From Paracoccaceae bacterium (GTDB lineage: Bacteria; Pseudomonadota; Alphaproteobacteria; Rhodobacterales; Rhodobacteraceae): DNA of 64,000 bases. Below, in pieces: positions 1-8,396 of this stretch. The notes beneath the pieces were generated by a model. That model was not told the DNA's origin. It worked only from the letters and a program-made list of their open reading frames with translations, and searched no databases. Position numbers and translations under genes: made by a program. Each line of letters opens with the position of its first letter. Within the stretch, counting starts at the first letter, position 1. The stretch lies in the NCBI GenBank assembly GCA_958296035.1, contig OY282431.1:2402037-2466036 (forward strand), in the 5' to 3' direction.

Positions 1-318
1 GGCATTGAAGATCAACTGCTTGCCCCCATTGCCGACCACAATGTTGTCGATGTCAAATGCCAGTCCGTTGTCGACCTGGAATTTCTCAACGATGGCCTGT
101 CGCAGTTCGGGTGTGCCCGCAACTGCCGTGTATCTGGTTTGCCCGTCCAGTGCGGCGCGGTAGGCGGCTTCGATTACAAACTCCGGTGTGTCAAAGTCCG
201 GTTCACCTTCGGTAAGATCGACGATTTTCCGGCCCGATGCGATAAGGTCTTTCACCTTGCCGGCGGTACTGACCGTCGGTGAGGCCCTGACCGACCTGAC
301 GGTGGCGCTGATTTTCAC
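1..318 (-). CDS. Aspartate aminotransferase-like class I aminotransferase, N-terminal part
   Basis: Only the first 106 codons are in the window, and the gene continues off the left edge. Reading leftward from GTG at 318 gives a PLP fold-type I aminotransferase start. EGEPDFDTPEF (about residues 37-47) and the YTAVAGTPELR segment (63-73) are hallmarks of the Ib aspartate-aminotransferase subgroup, which moves an amino group from aspartate to 2-oxoglutarate. The catalytic lysine lies outside the window. The GTG overlaps the TGA of dnaE2, so the two genes are probably translationally coupled. Family assignment is strong; exact substrate specificity is not, because prephenate or other aminotransferases share these N-terminal motifs. 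Confidence 0.85.
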   Translation of the reverse strand, partial: MKISATVRSVRASPTVSTAGKVKDLIASGRKIVDLTEGEPDFDTPEFVIEAAYRAALDGQTRYTAVAGTPELRQAIVEKFQVDNGLAFDIDNIVVGNGGKQLIFNA

Positions 319-3300
319 TGCATGGCTCCTGTTGCCGTGGTGGGGCGCGTGTCTGTCTTTCGGCGGCTGCAGGATTGCGGCGGCTGTGTGACCGCCCCGC
401 CCGTCAATGACGCCAGTTGTCGATGGCCGCCAAAGGCAACTGCATCGCCGACCTGTTCACGCCATTGTTTACGGATATCGAAATCCGGGGTCAGCCGTTG
501 ACGTAGCAAAGCCACCGGATGAACCCGGAGTGACAGCCGCATTGTCGCGAGGTCTGCTGCCAGATGTTCGCCGAGGGACATGGTCGGCATTTTTGCCTCC
601 TGCTCGACAAATTCCAGGTCCTCGTTGCGGCGCGCAAATAACGGTAAGGTCTGCTCGTCCCTGACTGCCAATGCATCCCATAATGCCTGGCGGCGGTCGA
701 TGCCAATCGATGCAAAAACATCTGCCTCCGCGAGTGCTCGCAGCGTGTGCGGCCGCAATCCGGCACGACGCCACAAATCGGCAACTTCCCGATAACCGTT
801 ACCACGTGCGGACGCTATCCATATGGCATCATCCTTTGGTACCGACCTGATGTTGCGAAATCCCAGTCGAAGCGCCAACCCGCCGTGTCCGTCGGGCTCC
901 ATCACATTATCGTAATAGGAGTTGTTGATGCAGACCGGACAAACCTTCACGTCGTGTCGTAACGCATCCTGGACGATTTGATATGGGGAATAAAACCCCA
1001 TGGGCTGCGAGTTCAGCAGGGCACACGCATAGATACCGGGATGATGATGTTTCAGCCATGCCGAAGCATAAACAAGAAGCGCGAAACTGGCTGCATGGCT
1101 TTCCGGAAATCCATATTCGCCGAATCCTTCAATCTGGGAAAAGCATCGTGCGGCAAATTCACTATCATGGCCGTTTCCAGTCATTCCGTTGATAAATCTG
1201 TCCCGGAACTGATGAATCGTTCCTGTCTTGCGGAAAGTGGCCAGAGACCTGCGCAAACGGTCGGCCTCCTCGGCGGAAAAACCGGCGCCGATGATGGCTA
1301 TTTGCATGGCCTGTTCCTGAAACAGCGGCACCCCCAGGGTTCGCCGCAGGACATCGCCCAGAGCACCTTCGGGATAGACCGGTTTCTCTTTGCCGTTCCG
1401 CCGCCTGATATAGGGATGCACCATCTTTCCCTGGATGGGCCCTGGCCTGACAATCGCAACCTGAATGACCAAATCGTAGAAGTTGCGTGGCCGCATGCGC
1501 GGCAGGAAATTCATCTGGGCCCGGCTCTCAACCTGAAACAGGCCGATGCTGTCTGCCCGACACAGCAGGTCGTAGACCGCCGGTTCTTCACGCGGGATGC
1601 TGTCGAGTGTGTATTGCCGCCGATGATGGGTCCTGATCAGCGCAAACGCCTTGCGGATGCAGGTCAGCATGCCCAGTCCAAGCACGTCCACTTTCAGAAT
1701 GCCCAGCGCATCGATATCATCCTTGTCCCAACATATGACGGTTCGATCTGCCATTGATGCGTTCTCAATCGGGATCAGTTCATCAAGCCGCCCTTCGGTA
1801 ATCACAAAACCACCCGTATGCTGCGAAAGATGTCGCGGAAATCCATGAATTTCCTCGCATAGCTGAAGAACTTTCCGCAATCTTGCATCGGTGTGATCGA
1901 GCCCGATCTCGCCGAGACGCTTGTCGGAAACACCGCTTGAACCCCAACCCCAGAGCTGCGACGACAGCGCTGCGACGACATCTTCTGACAACCCCATAAC
2001 CTTGCCTACCTCGCGGATGGCTCGCTTGCCGCGATAATGGACAACGGTTGCACACAAGCCGGCCCGGTGCCGTCCGTACTTTTCATAAATGTGCTGGACG
2101 ACCTCTTCCCGACGCTCATGCTCGAAATCCACATCGATGTCTGGTGGTTCGTTGCGAGCCTCGGAAACAAACCTCTCGAAAACCATCGCGCCTACCTCCG
2201 GTGAAACCGAGGTTACACCAAGCGCGTAGCAGACGACCGAATTGGCAGCCGACCCCCGTCCCTGACAGAGAATGTTCCGGGAGCGGGCAAACGCAACGAT
2301 ATCATGAACGGTCAGAAAGTACGGTGCAAAATCCAGCTTCTCGATGATTCCGAGTTCATGCCGGTACATATCGTCGACCCGCGACGGAATGCCGTAGGGA
2401 TATTTGTGTCTCAGTCCCTCCCCTGACAGCCGCACCAGTCGCTGCTGCGGCGTTTCATTTGCCGCCAGTTCCAGCGGATACTCGTAGCGCAACTCGTCCA
2501 GCGAAAACTGGCACCGTCGAACCACTTCCCCGGTATACTCGACTGCCCGTTCATAGCCCCGGAACAGACGCAGCATCTCGGCATGTGAGCGCAGCCGTCG
2601 CTCGGCATTGGCCTGGGCCCGTGTCCCGAGTGACGCCACCGCACAACCCGACCGGATGGCGGTCAAGACATCCGCCAGGCATACCCGGCCAGAATGATGC
2701 ATGAGTGGATTTGCTGTCGCTACCAATGGCAGTCGGGCGCCTTTGGCGAGATCGGACAGGGCGGCGAAGCGGCTGCCATCAGAACCGTTGTACTGCGGTG
2801 ACATCAATAAGTTCAGTTGCCGCGCCGGGCTCGCCAGACGGCTCAACCTGTCTCGCCAGCGGCGTACCGTCATGCCTGTCCCGCGTCCGGATGGCGGTTC
2901 GACGAGTATGTCCATGCCATCCAGCCACTCGACCAGATCATCGACCTGCAGCTGGCAGGATCCTTTTGATGCCCGCAGGCGTCCGATTGATAACAGACGC
3001 GCCAGTCTTCCCCAGGCCTGTCGATCATGAGGCAGGGCAACGACCGAAAAACCGTCTGTGGTTGTCAGTCTGGCAGCAGGCAAAAGGCGGGGCGTGCATT
3101 GTATCCCTGCAAGTTCACCGTCCTGACTACCTTTTGCCCGGCGGCCTATCTCACGCAGTTCGGTGTGGGCGCGGACAATGCCTGCCACAGAGTTTTCATC
3201 GGCAATGGCAAAGGCCGGCAGCCCCAGGCGGGCTGCTGCCTTCGCAAACTCCTCCGGATGGCTGGCACCTTGCAGAAACGTAAAACTGGAGGTGATGGCA

Positions 3301-3329
3301 AGCTCGCAGAACATTTCGATAATTATCAT
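315..3329 (-). CDS. dnaE2: Error-prone DNA polymerase DnaE2 (ImuC), apparently lacking the C-terminal OB region
   Basis: SOS-inducible C-family DNA polymerase used for translesion synthesis, normally with ImuA and ImuB. The protein opens with a PHP-type domain (FTFLQGASHPEEF near residue 17). The palm acidic residues are visible in PDIDVDF at about 395-401 and in the LKVDVLG segment near 545, so the catalytic core looks intact. At 1004 residues it is somewhat short. After the usual LRVHPVALLRQRL segment the sequence stops resembling the family and ends within about 50 residues, so the customary OB-fold tail is missing. The next gene begins on the stop codon, leaving no room for it. ATG at 3314 is a possible alternative start. 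No imuA or imuB is in this window. A LexA box lies just upstream. Confidence 0.93.
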   Translation of the reverse strand: MIIIEMFCELAITSSFTFLQGASHPEEFAKAAARLGLPAFAIADENSVAGIVRAHTELREIGRRAKGSQDGELAGIQCTPRLLPAARLTTTDGFSVVALPHDRQAWGRLARLLSIGRLRASKGSCQLQVDDLVEWLDGMDILVEPPSGRGTGMTVRRWRDRLSRLASPARQLNLLMSPQYNGSDGSRFAALSDLAKGARLPLVATANPLMHHSGRVCLADVLTAIRSGCAVASLGTRAQANAERRLRSHAEMLRLFRGYERAVEYTGEVVRRCQFSLDELRYEYPLELAANETPQQRLVRLSGEGLRHKYPYGIPSRVDDMYRHELGIIEKLDFAPYFLTVHDIVAFARSRNILCQGRGSAANSVVCYALGVTSVSPEVGAMVFERFVSEARNEPPDIDVDFEHERREEVVQHIYEKYGRHRAGLCATVVHYRGKRAIREVGKVMGLSEDVVAALSSQLWGWGSSGVSDKRLGEIGLDHTDARLRKVLQLCEEIHGFPRHLSQHTGGFVITEGRLDELIPIENASMADRTVICWDKDDIDALGILKVDVLGLGMLTCIRKAFALIRTHHRRQYTLDSIPREEPAVYDLLCRADSIGLFQVESRAQMNFLPRMRPRNFYDLVIQVAIVRPGPIQGKMVHPYIRRRNGKEKPVYPEGALGDVLRRTLGVPLFQEQAMQIAIIGAGFSAEEADRLRRSLATFRKTGTIHQFRDRFINGMTGNGHDSEFAARCFSQIEGFGEYGFPESHAASFALLVYASAWLKHHHPGIYACALLNSQPMGFYSPYQIVQDALRHDVKVCPVCINNSYYDNVMEPDGHGGLALRLGFRNIRSVPKDDAIWIASARGNGYREVADLWRRAGLRPHTLRALAEADVFASIGIDRRQALWDALAVRDEQTLPLFARRNEDLEFVEQEAKMPTMSLGEHLAADLATMRLSLRVHPVALLRQRLTPDFDIRKQWREQVGDAVAFGGHRQLASLTGGAVTQPPQSCSRRKTDTRPTTATGAMQ

Positions 3330-3335
3330 ATATTT

Positions 3336-3350
3336 GTTCTATTATTGTTC
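3336..3350. promoter_or_regulatory. LexA (SOS) box of dnaE2
   Basis: GTTCTATTATTGTTC is an exact GTTC-N7-GTTC direct repeat, the alphaproteobacterial LexA operator. It sits 6 bases upstream of the ATG at 3329 and 21 bases upstream of the in-frame ATG at 3314. DnaE2 genes are classic SOS targets, so position and sequence agree. Confidence 0.85.
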
Positions 3351-3732
3351 TCTTTCCTTACACAGTATCGAATTCCCAAGGCAAGAAGAACCACCATCGC
3401 CGTCAAAGAAACAAGACAAGAGCGACCCATTACAACACCCGCGATCAAACAGGATCGGTCAACCGCCGGGCATGATGATATTATCGATAAACGAAACTGG
3501 AGCATTGCAACTTCAGAACGAGACTGCCATAATCACCGCACTTGGCCGGATTCGGAATCTATTCGAAGACAGGGTATGGTCTGGTCGAACCTGGTAGCAA
3601 TGCCTACCGACAACCAACCAGCCGCCTGCCACAGGAAAAACGTGATATGGTCTACCAACTGTCCGGTCGAGTGTTGATTCCAAAATAGTGCTGGTTACCG
3701 CTTGGAACTGGAAACGGGAGGAGAGAGTTCTG
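3351..3732. other. Intergenic region between divergent dnaE2 and the dipeptidase operon
   Basis: No convincing coding sequence. It should hold the promoter of the 3.7-12.8 kb operon. It contains one clear dyad (3648-3657, listed separately) and a strong ribosome binding site, GGGAGGAGA, at 3717-3725. Confidence 0.5.
3648..3657. promoter_or_regulatory. Candidate operator dyad TGGTCTACCA upstream of the transport operon
   Basis: TGGT-CT-ACCA is a perfect dyad 76 bases upstream of the first operon start codon. TGGT-Nx-ACCA dyads are typical of FadR/FCD-type GntR repressors, which often control uptake operons for organic acids and amino acids. No such regulator gene is in the window, so this is a suggestion only. 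Confidence 0.35.
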
Positions 3733-4836
3733 ATGTTCAACCTGTCTGAGGAACAGGAGGCCAGGGCACGACGGCTTCATGAGGAGTGCCTGATTGTCGA
3801 CGCCACAGAATTGATACATGTGGCGACCACGACGCGCTGGTTTGAACAGGCCCGCCGCGGCGGCGTCGATGTGGCGTGGATAACCACTGGCGGAAATTCG
3901 GGGATTTCCGAGACCATTCGCGCCGTTGCCAACGTCATGCGATTCATCGAAACACACAGCGACGAGGCTGTTCAGGTGCGAACCACCGCGGACATGCGAC
4001 AAGCCAAGAAGGATGGCAAGCTTGGCATAATGCTTGTTACCCAGGACGCCGCCTGTCTTGATGGCGACTATGCCTACCTGACGGTCTTGCATCACCTGGG
4101 ATACCGGGTCATGGGCCTGACCTACTCCGAGAGCAACATGCTCGGCGATGGGTGTGGAGAGAGAACCCGCGAGACACGCGGGCTCAGCTATTTCGGCGTC
4201 GACGTTGTCCACGAAATGAACCGTCTGGGTATCCTGATCGATCTCGCCCATTGCGGCGATGCCACGACCATGGACGCCATAAACGAATCCACGCAACCCT
4301 GCCTGTTTACCCACGCCAATGTAAGGGCCATCGCCGATACCTCGCGCAACAAGACGGACGAACAGATCAAGGCCATGGCAGCTACCGGCGGCGTCATGGG
4401 CATTACCGGCTTGCCCAGAATGGTTGACAACGACCTGCGCGCCGCTTCCATTCACGGCCTGCTTGACCATATCGACTATGTTGTCGACCTCGTCGGCATT
4501 GATCATGTGGGATTCGGGGGTGACAATACCGATTCCATCGAGCGCGTCGCTCTCGGGGAAATGTTGCCCGGACACGGTACGGCCAGCACGACATCGATGG
4601 CAAAGGCACCCCCGACTTCGGGAGCCGGCTGGGCCTACTGGCGCGTCAAGCAACCGGACATGCTCGGTACGATCGAGGAACGTGATACTATCCCCTATGC
4701 GAAAGGGCTCGAAAACCTTTCCATGCTTCCAAACCTGACTCGCGGGCTGGTCGCTCGCGGTTATGACGATGACAGCATTTCCAGAATTCTCGGTGAAAAC
4801 TGGATGCGTGTATTTGACCAAAGGAGGAACCAATGA
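3733..4836 (+). CDS. Peptidase M19 (membrane/renal dipeptidase) family protein with missing metal ligands
   Basis: The fold matches renal-dipeptidase-type metallopeptidases, which cleave dipeptides with two zinc ions. Late ligands are recognisable: the DLAHCGD segment (His of the SH motif), FTHANVRAI (second His) and VGFGGDNTDS (Asp near the C-terminus). The first motif, normally DxHxD, reads VDATELIHV, and the Glu normally found in a VEGG segment is replaced in LVTQDAACL. One metal site may therefore be absent and the reaction may differ from dipeptide hydrolysis. I chose ATG 3733 because GGGAGGAGA lies just upstream. It is first in the transport operon and its TGA overlaps the ATG of the binding-protein gene. 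No signal peptide is seen, so it is probably cytoplasmic. Confidence 0.8.
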   Translation: MFNLSEEQEARARRLHEECLIVDATELIHVATTTRWFEQARRGGVDVAWITTGGNSGISETIRAVANVMRFIETHSDEAVQVRTTADMRQAKKDGKLGIMLVTQDAACLDGDYAYLTVLHHLGYRVMGLTYSESNMLGDGCGERTRETRGLSYFGVDVVHEMNRLGILIDLAHCGDATTMDAINESTQPCLFTHANVRAIADTSRNKTDEQIKAMAATGGVMGITGLPRMVDNDLRAASIHGLLDHIDYVVDLVGIDHVGFGGDNTDSIERVALGEMLPGHGTASTTSMAKAPPTSGAGWAYWRVKQPDMLGTIEERDTIPYAKGLENLSMLPNLTRGLVARGYDDDSISRILGENWMRVFDQRRNQ

Positions 4837-6452
4837 AACTCGCAGAACTATTCTCGAACCGCCTCATTCTTCGGCGGGGAACGCAGGCCCTGGCCGCTAT
4901 AACTGCTGCTACAATGCTGATGCTCTCGTCCTCGGCAATTGCCCAGGAAAGGGGCGGCACTTTTATCAAGGCCATCGAAAACGAACCGGCGACGCTGGAC
5001 TATCTGTTTGGAAAGGACTTCGGCGCGCTGACAACGATGACCAATATCTACAACAATCTCATGCAGCTTGATTTCGACTTTCAACCGCATCCCGAACTGG
5101 CAGAAAGCTGGGAAATATCGGACGATGGACTGACCTACACGTTCCATTTGCGCCAGGATGTAACGTGGCATGACGGCACGCCGTTCACGGCTGCCGACGT
5201 CGAATTCACATTTCGTGAAATGACCTGCCAGTTGCACAACCGTGCCAAGACATGGTGCCCGCGGGTGGATAGCTTCGCCACCGATGGCGACCACACCTTC
5301 ATCATCAACATGAAGGAACCATTTGCACCGCTGCTGACCATACTTGCAGATTACAATTCAGGAACCCTGATCCGTGCCAGGCATGTGTATGAAGGGAATG
5401 TCGACAAGGACAATCCGCATCTTCTGGAGCCCGTCGTGGGAACCGGTCCATTTGTATTCAGCAAATGGGTGCGTGGGAGCCACATCGAACTGGTCCGCAA
5501 CGAAAACTACTTCAAGCCGGGACTTCCCTATCTGGATCGGGTTGTCATTCAATTCCTGCCCGACGAAGCCGGCCGGCTGGCAGCTCTGGAGAATGGCGAT
5601 ATCGACATGCTCCACTCGTATATCCTGCCTTACGAACGGGTGAAGCAGTTTCAGTCCGACCCGAGATTCCAGATCATCGAACACGGCAATGAGGCCACCG
5701 GCACCAATGAGAACCTGCTGATGAATCACGACAACGAGTATCTTCAGCACAAGAGCGTTCGTCAGGCCATCGCCCATGCCCTGAACAAGGATGACATTGC
5801 AGAAGCCGCCATGTTCGGCGCCAGCAAGGCAGCCCATGCCCATATCCACAGCGGCGTGAAATGGGTTTATTTCCCCGAATACGACCATCCCCATGATCCG
5901 GACATGGCCAATGCCATGCTGGACGAAGCCGGATTTCCCCGCGACGGCGACGGCAACCGCTTTTCGCTCCGCCTTTACTGGGCGTTTGGTCGTGCTTTTG
6001 AAGGTCGCGCTGCAGAAGTCATTCGCAGTCAGCTCCGCGATGTAGGAATCGACGTGGAAATCCAGTCCTATGACAGACCGTCCTTCATCGAGAGAGTGTT
6101 CACCAAGCGTGACTTCGACATGGCTCACCAGCTGTTCACGACATCGCCTGACCCGACGCTGTCGGTCGTCCATCGTTACAAGTCCACGACCATCGGCAAT
6201 GCGTTTGCCAATGCTGCCGGCTGGGTCAATGAGGATTACGATCACCTGACGGATATCGAGGTGACCATCACCGACGTCGCCGAACGAGCGGCAGTATGGA
6301 AACAGGTCCAGGAAATCCTGATGGACGAGCTTCCCGGCTTCCCGCTGTTCGGCATGCCCAACATGCAACTCGTACGCTCGGGTTTCGACGACGTGATCAC
6401 GGGCCCGATCGGATACAACGGCATGCTCGACATGGCCTATGTAGTCAAGTGA
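4833..6452 (+). CDS. Periplasmic substrate-binding protein of a Dpp/Opp-type ABC importer (SBP family 5)
   Basis: 539 residues, starting with a Sec signal peptide: charged start, hydrophobic stretch around residues 20-36, and AIAQ cleavage region near 36-38. The mature protein shows family-5 features: TLDYLFGKDF near the start, a segment with SWEISDDGLTYTF near residue 90, and SVRQAIAHALNKDDI around 310. It binds the solute in the periplasm and delivers it to the two permeases encoded next. The family covers dipeptides, oligopeptides, nickel, glutathione and other compounds, so the ligand cannot be read from sequence. The ATG overlaps the preceding stop, and AAAGGAGGAA precedes it. Confidence 0.92.
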   Translation: MKLAELFSNRLILRRGTQALAAITAATMLMLSSSAIAQERGGTFIKAIENEPATLDYLFGKDFGALTTMTNIYNNLMQLDFDFQPHPELAESWEISDDGLTYTFHLRQDVTWHDGTPFTAADVEFTFREMTCQLHNRAKTWCPRVDSFATDGDHTFIINMKEPFAPLLTILADYNSGTLIRARHVYEGNVDKDNPHLLEPVVGTGPFVFSKWVRGSHIELVRNENYFKPGLPYLDRVVIQFLPDEAGRLAALENGDIDMLHSYILPYERVKQFQSDPRFQIIEHGNEATGTNENLLMNHDNEYLQHKSVRQAIAHALNKDDIAEAAMFGASKAAHAHIHSGVKWVYFPEYDHPHDPDMANAMLDEAGFPRDGDGNRFSLRLYWAFGRAFEGRAAEVIRSQLRDVGIDVEIQSYDRPSFIERVFTKRDFDMAHQLFTTSPDPTLSVVHRYKSTTIGNAFANAAGWVNEDYDHLTDIEVTITDVAERAAVWKQVQEILMDELPGFPLFGMPNMQLVRSGFDDVITGPIGYNGMLDMAYVVK

Positions 6453-6475
6453 TCCTGCCTGCAGGTTGATTTTCT

Positions 6476-7447
6476 ATGCACCTGCGACGCTATGTGATGG
6501 GGCGGCTTCTTCAGGCCGTCCCATTGATATTTGTAGTGATGACGGTCAACTTCATCCTGATTCAATCCGCACCTGGCGATCCAATCCATCTGCTGATCGG
6601 AGAAGGTTCGGCCAGCGAAGAACTGATAGAACTGACGCGGGCCGAATTCGGACTTGACAAACCGCTTCACGTTCAGTTCGTCAGCTATGTCAAGAATGTT
6701 CTACAGCTGAATCTCGGCTACTCGCTGCGGTACCGTCAGGACGTATTTGATCTGATTCTCAGCCGCATCCCGGCCAGCCTGCTCCTGATGGGCACGGCAT
6801 TCGTGGTCAGTAGCGTAGCCGGAATTCTGCTGGGTCTTTACGCCGGAACGCGCAAGGATTCGCTTGCCGACCGCGCCGCGGTCGTGCTGTCGATCCTGGG
6901 GTATTCGATGCCGGTGTTTTTTCTCGGCCTCCTCTTACTTACCGTGTTTTCGCTTAACCTTGGATGGTTTCCGGCCCAGGGCATGTACAATATTCGCAAT
7001 CCTCAGGAAGGCTGGGGACTGGTCAAGGATGTAGCCCATCACCTGGTTCTACCAGTGATTACCTACAGTGCCTTTCAACTGGCGCTGATTTTCCGGGTAA
7101 CCCGTGTCAAGATGCAACAGGTCATGAAAGAGGACTACATTACCACGGCCAGAGCAAAGGGTGTTGGTGAGGGTCGGGTCGTGTTCCGGCATGCAGTTCC
7201 AAACACGCTGTTGCCGATCGTGACCATTCTTGGCCTCAACCTGGAATGGCTGCTGGCAGGGTCGGTACTGACCGAAACCGTCTTCGCCTGGCCTGGCCTG
7301 GGGAGGTTGATGTTCGATGCCGTCTCGGCGCGGGACTTCCCGCTTCTGATGGGACTGTTTATCGTCATCTCATCGTTCGTGATAATCGTCAATCTGTGCA
7401 CCGATGTCATCTATCGTGCGATCGACCCGCGTGTGAGATTTGCCTGA
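6476..7447 (+). CDS. ABC transporter permease, DppB type
   Basis: 323 residues, inner-membrane channel subunit. It begins with the typical RRYVMGRLLQAVPLIFVV first membrane helix, has a large periplasmic loop, then about five more membrane segments. The EAA loop that contacts the ATPases is visible as EDYITTARAKGVGEGRV around residues 220-236. It lies 23 bases after the binding-protein gene. Together with the next permease it should form the heterodimeric channel. No unusual features. Confidence 0.93.
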   Translation: MHLRRYVMGRLLQAVPLIFVVMTVNFILIQSAPGDPIHLLIGEGSASEELIELTRAEFGLDKPLHVQFVSYVKNVLQLNLGYSLRYRQDVFDLILSRIPASLLLMGTAFVVSSVAGILLGLYAGTRKDSLADRAAVVLSILGYSMPVFFLGLLLLTVFSLNLGWFPAQGMYNIRNPQEGWGLVKDVAHHLVLPVITYSAFQLALIFRVTRVKMQQVMKEDYITTARAKGVGEGRVVFRHAVPNTLLPIVTILGLNLEWLLAGSVLTETVFAWPGLGRLMFDAVSARDFPLLMGLFIVISSFVIIVNLCTDVIYRAIDPRVRFA

Positions 7448-7516
7448 GACTGAAAGGACTTCCGAACAGAAACGGCGCCACATTGGCGTGTCTAACGACT
7501 TTCGGGTTTGCAATTG

Positions 7517-8350
7517 ATGGATAGTCACTGGCGACTGTATTTTCACAACTGGGTCTCGGTTCTGGGGCTGGCCATTCTGGTCTTGCTGGCTCTGGTTGCG
7601 ACACTCGGCCCGGCACTGGCGCCATTTGATCCGCAGGATATCGGAATCGCCTATCGAGCCCTGCCTCCAGGCATGGTAAACTGGATGGGAACCGACGAGC
7701 TGGGGCGGGATGTGTTCAGCAGATCGATATCCGGCGTGCGCGTGTCACTGCTTGTCGGCGTCGTGGCTGCCGCTGCTTCGACTTTAGTCGGTATCGTGGT
7801 CGGCAGCCTGGCTGGATACTTTGGCGGCGTGTTTGATCACATCTTGATGCGCATCACCGAAGTATTTCAGGTTATTCCGCAGTTTTTTCTGGCCGTTGTG
7901 CTGGTTGCCCTGTTCAGTGCGAGCGTGTTCAACATCATCGTGGCAATCGCCATTCTGACCTGGCCGGTGATTGCCCGACTGACGAGATCGGAGTTCCTGT
8001 CTCTAAAGACCCGTCAATATGTGGATGCCGCACGATTGAGCGGTGCCAGCGATGCGCGGGTGATTTTTCGCGAAATCCTGCCCAATGCCATGGGGCCGGT
8101 TATCGTCAGTGGAACATTACTGGTCGGACGAGCCATGTTGACCGAGGCTGGCCTGAGCTTCCTGGGGCTTGGGGATCCCAGCCGGGTAAGTCTTGGTGTC
8201 ATGCTGTATCAGTCGCGTCCGTTCATTCAATTTGCATGGTGGGCGGCACTGTTTCCGGGTCTGTTGATATTCCTGGCAGTGTTGAGTACCAATCTCGTGG
8301 GCGACGGCCTGAACGATGTAATCAACCCCCAAATGGTTGAGGAACGCTAG
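7517..8350 (+). CDS. ABC transporter permease, DppC type
   Basis: About 277 residues and the partner of the DppB-type permease. The N-terminal helix (WVSVLGLAILVLLALVAT) is followed by the family segment NWMGTDELGRDVFSR around residues 55-69 and the EAA loop RQYVDAARLSGASDARV. A TTG at 7508 is an in-frame alternative start, but ATG 7517 gives the standard short cytoplasmic N-terminus. There is no strong ribosome binding site for either, so translation may depend on coupling. Confidence 0.92.
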   Translation: MDSHWRLYFHNWVSVLGLAILVLLALVATLGPALAPFDPQDIGIAYRALPPGMVNWMGTDELGRDVFSRSISGVRVSLLVGVVAAAASTLVGIVVGSLAGYFGGVFDHILMRITEVFQVIPQFFLAVVLVALFSASVFNIIVAIAILTWPVIARLTRSEFLSLKTRQYVDAARLSGASDARVIFREILPNAMGPVIVSGTLLVGRAMLTEAGLSFLGLGDPSRVSLGVMLYQSRPFIQFAWWAALFPGLLIFLAVLSTNLVGDGLNDVINPQMVEER

Positions 8351-8396
8351 ATTCGTGCGCCTCCTGTTTTCATCATCTGCAGTTGGGAGGAATTAG

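Noticed and set aside
3652-4833. Long antisense open frame opposite the M19 gene (393 codons), and similar ones opposite the binding-protein and restriction genes
   Set aside because: Typical shadow frames of GC-rich genes; no family resemblance, and the opposite strand has clear protein motifs.
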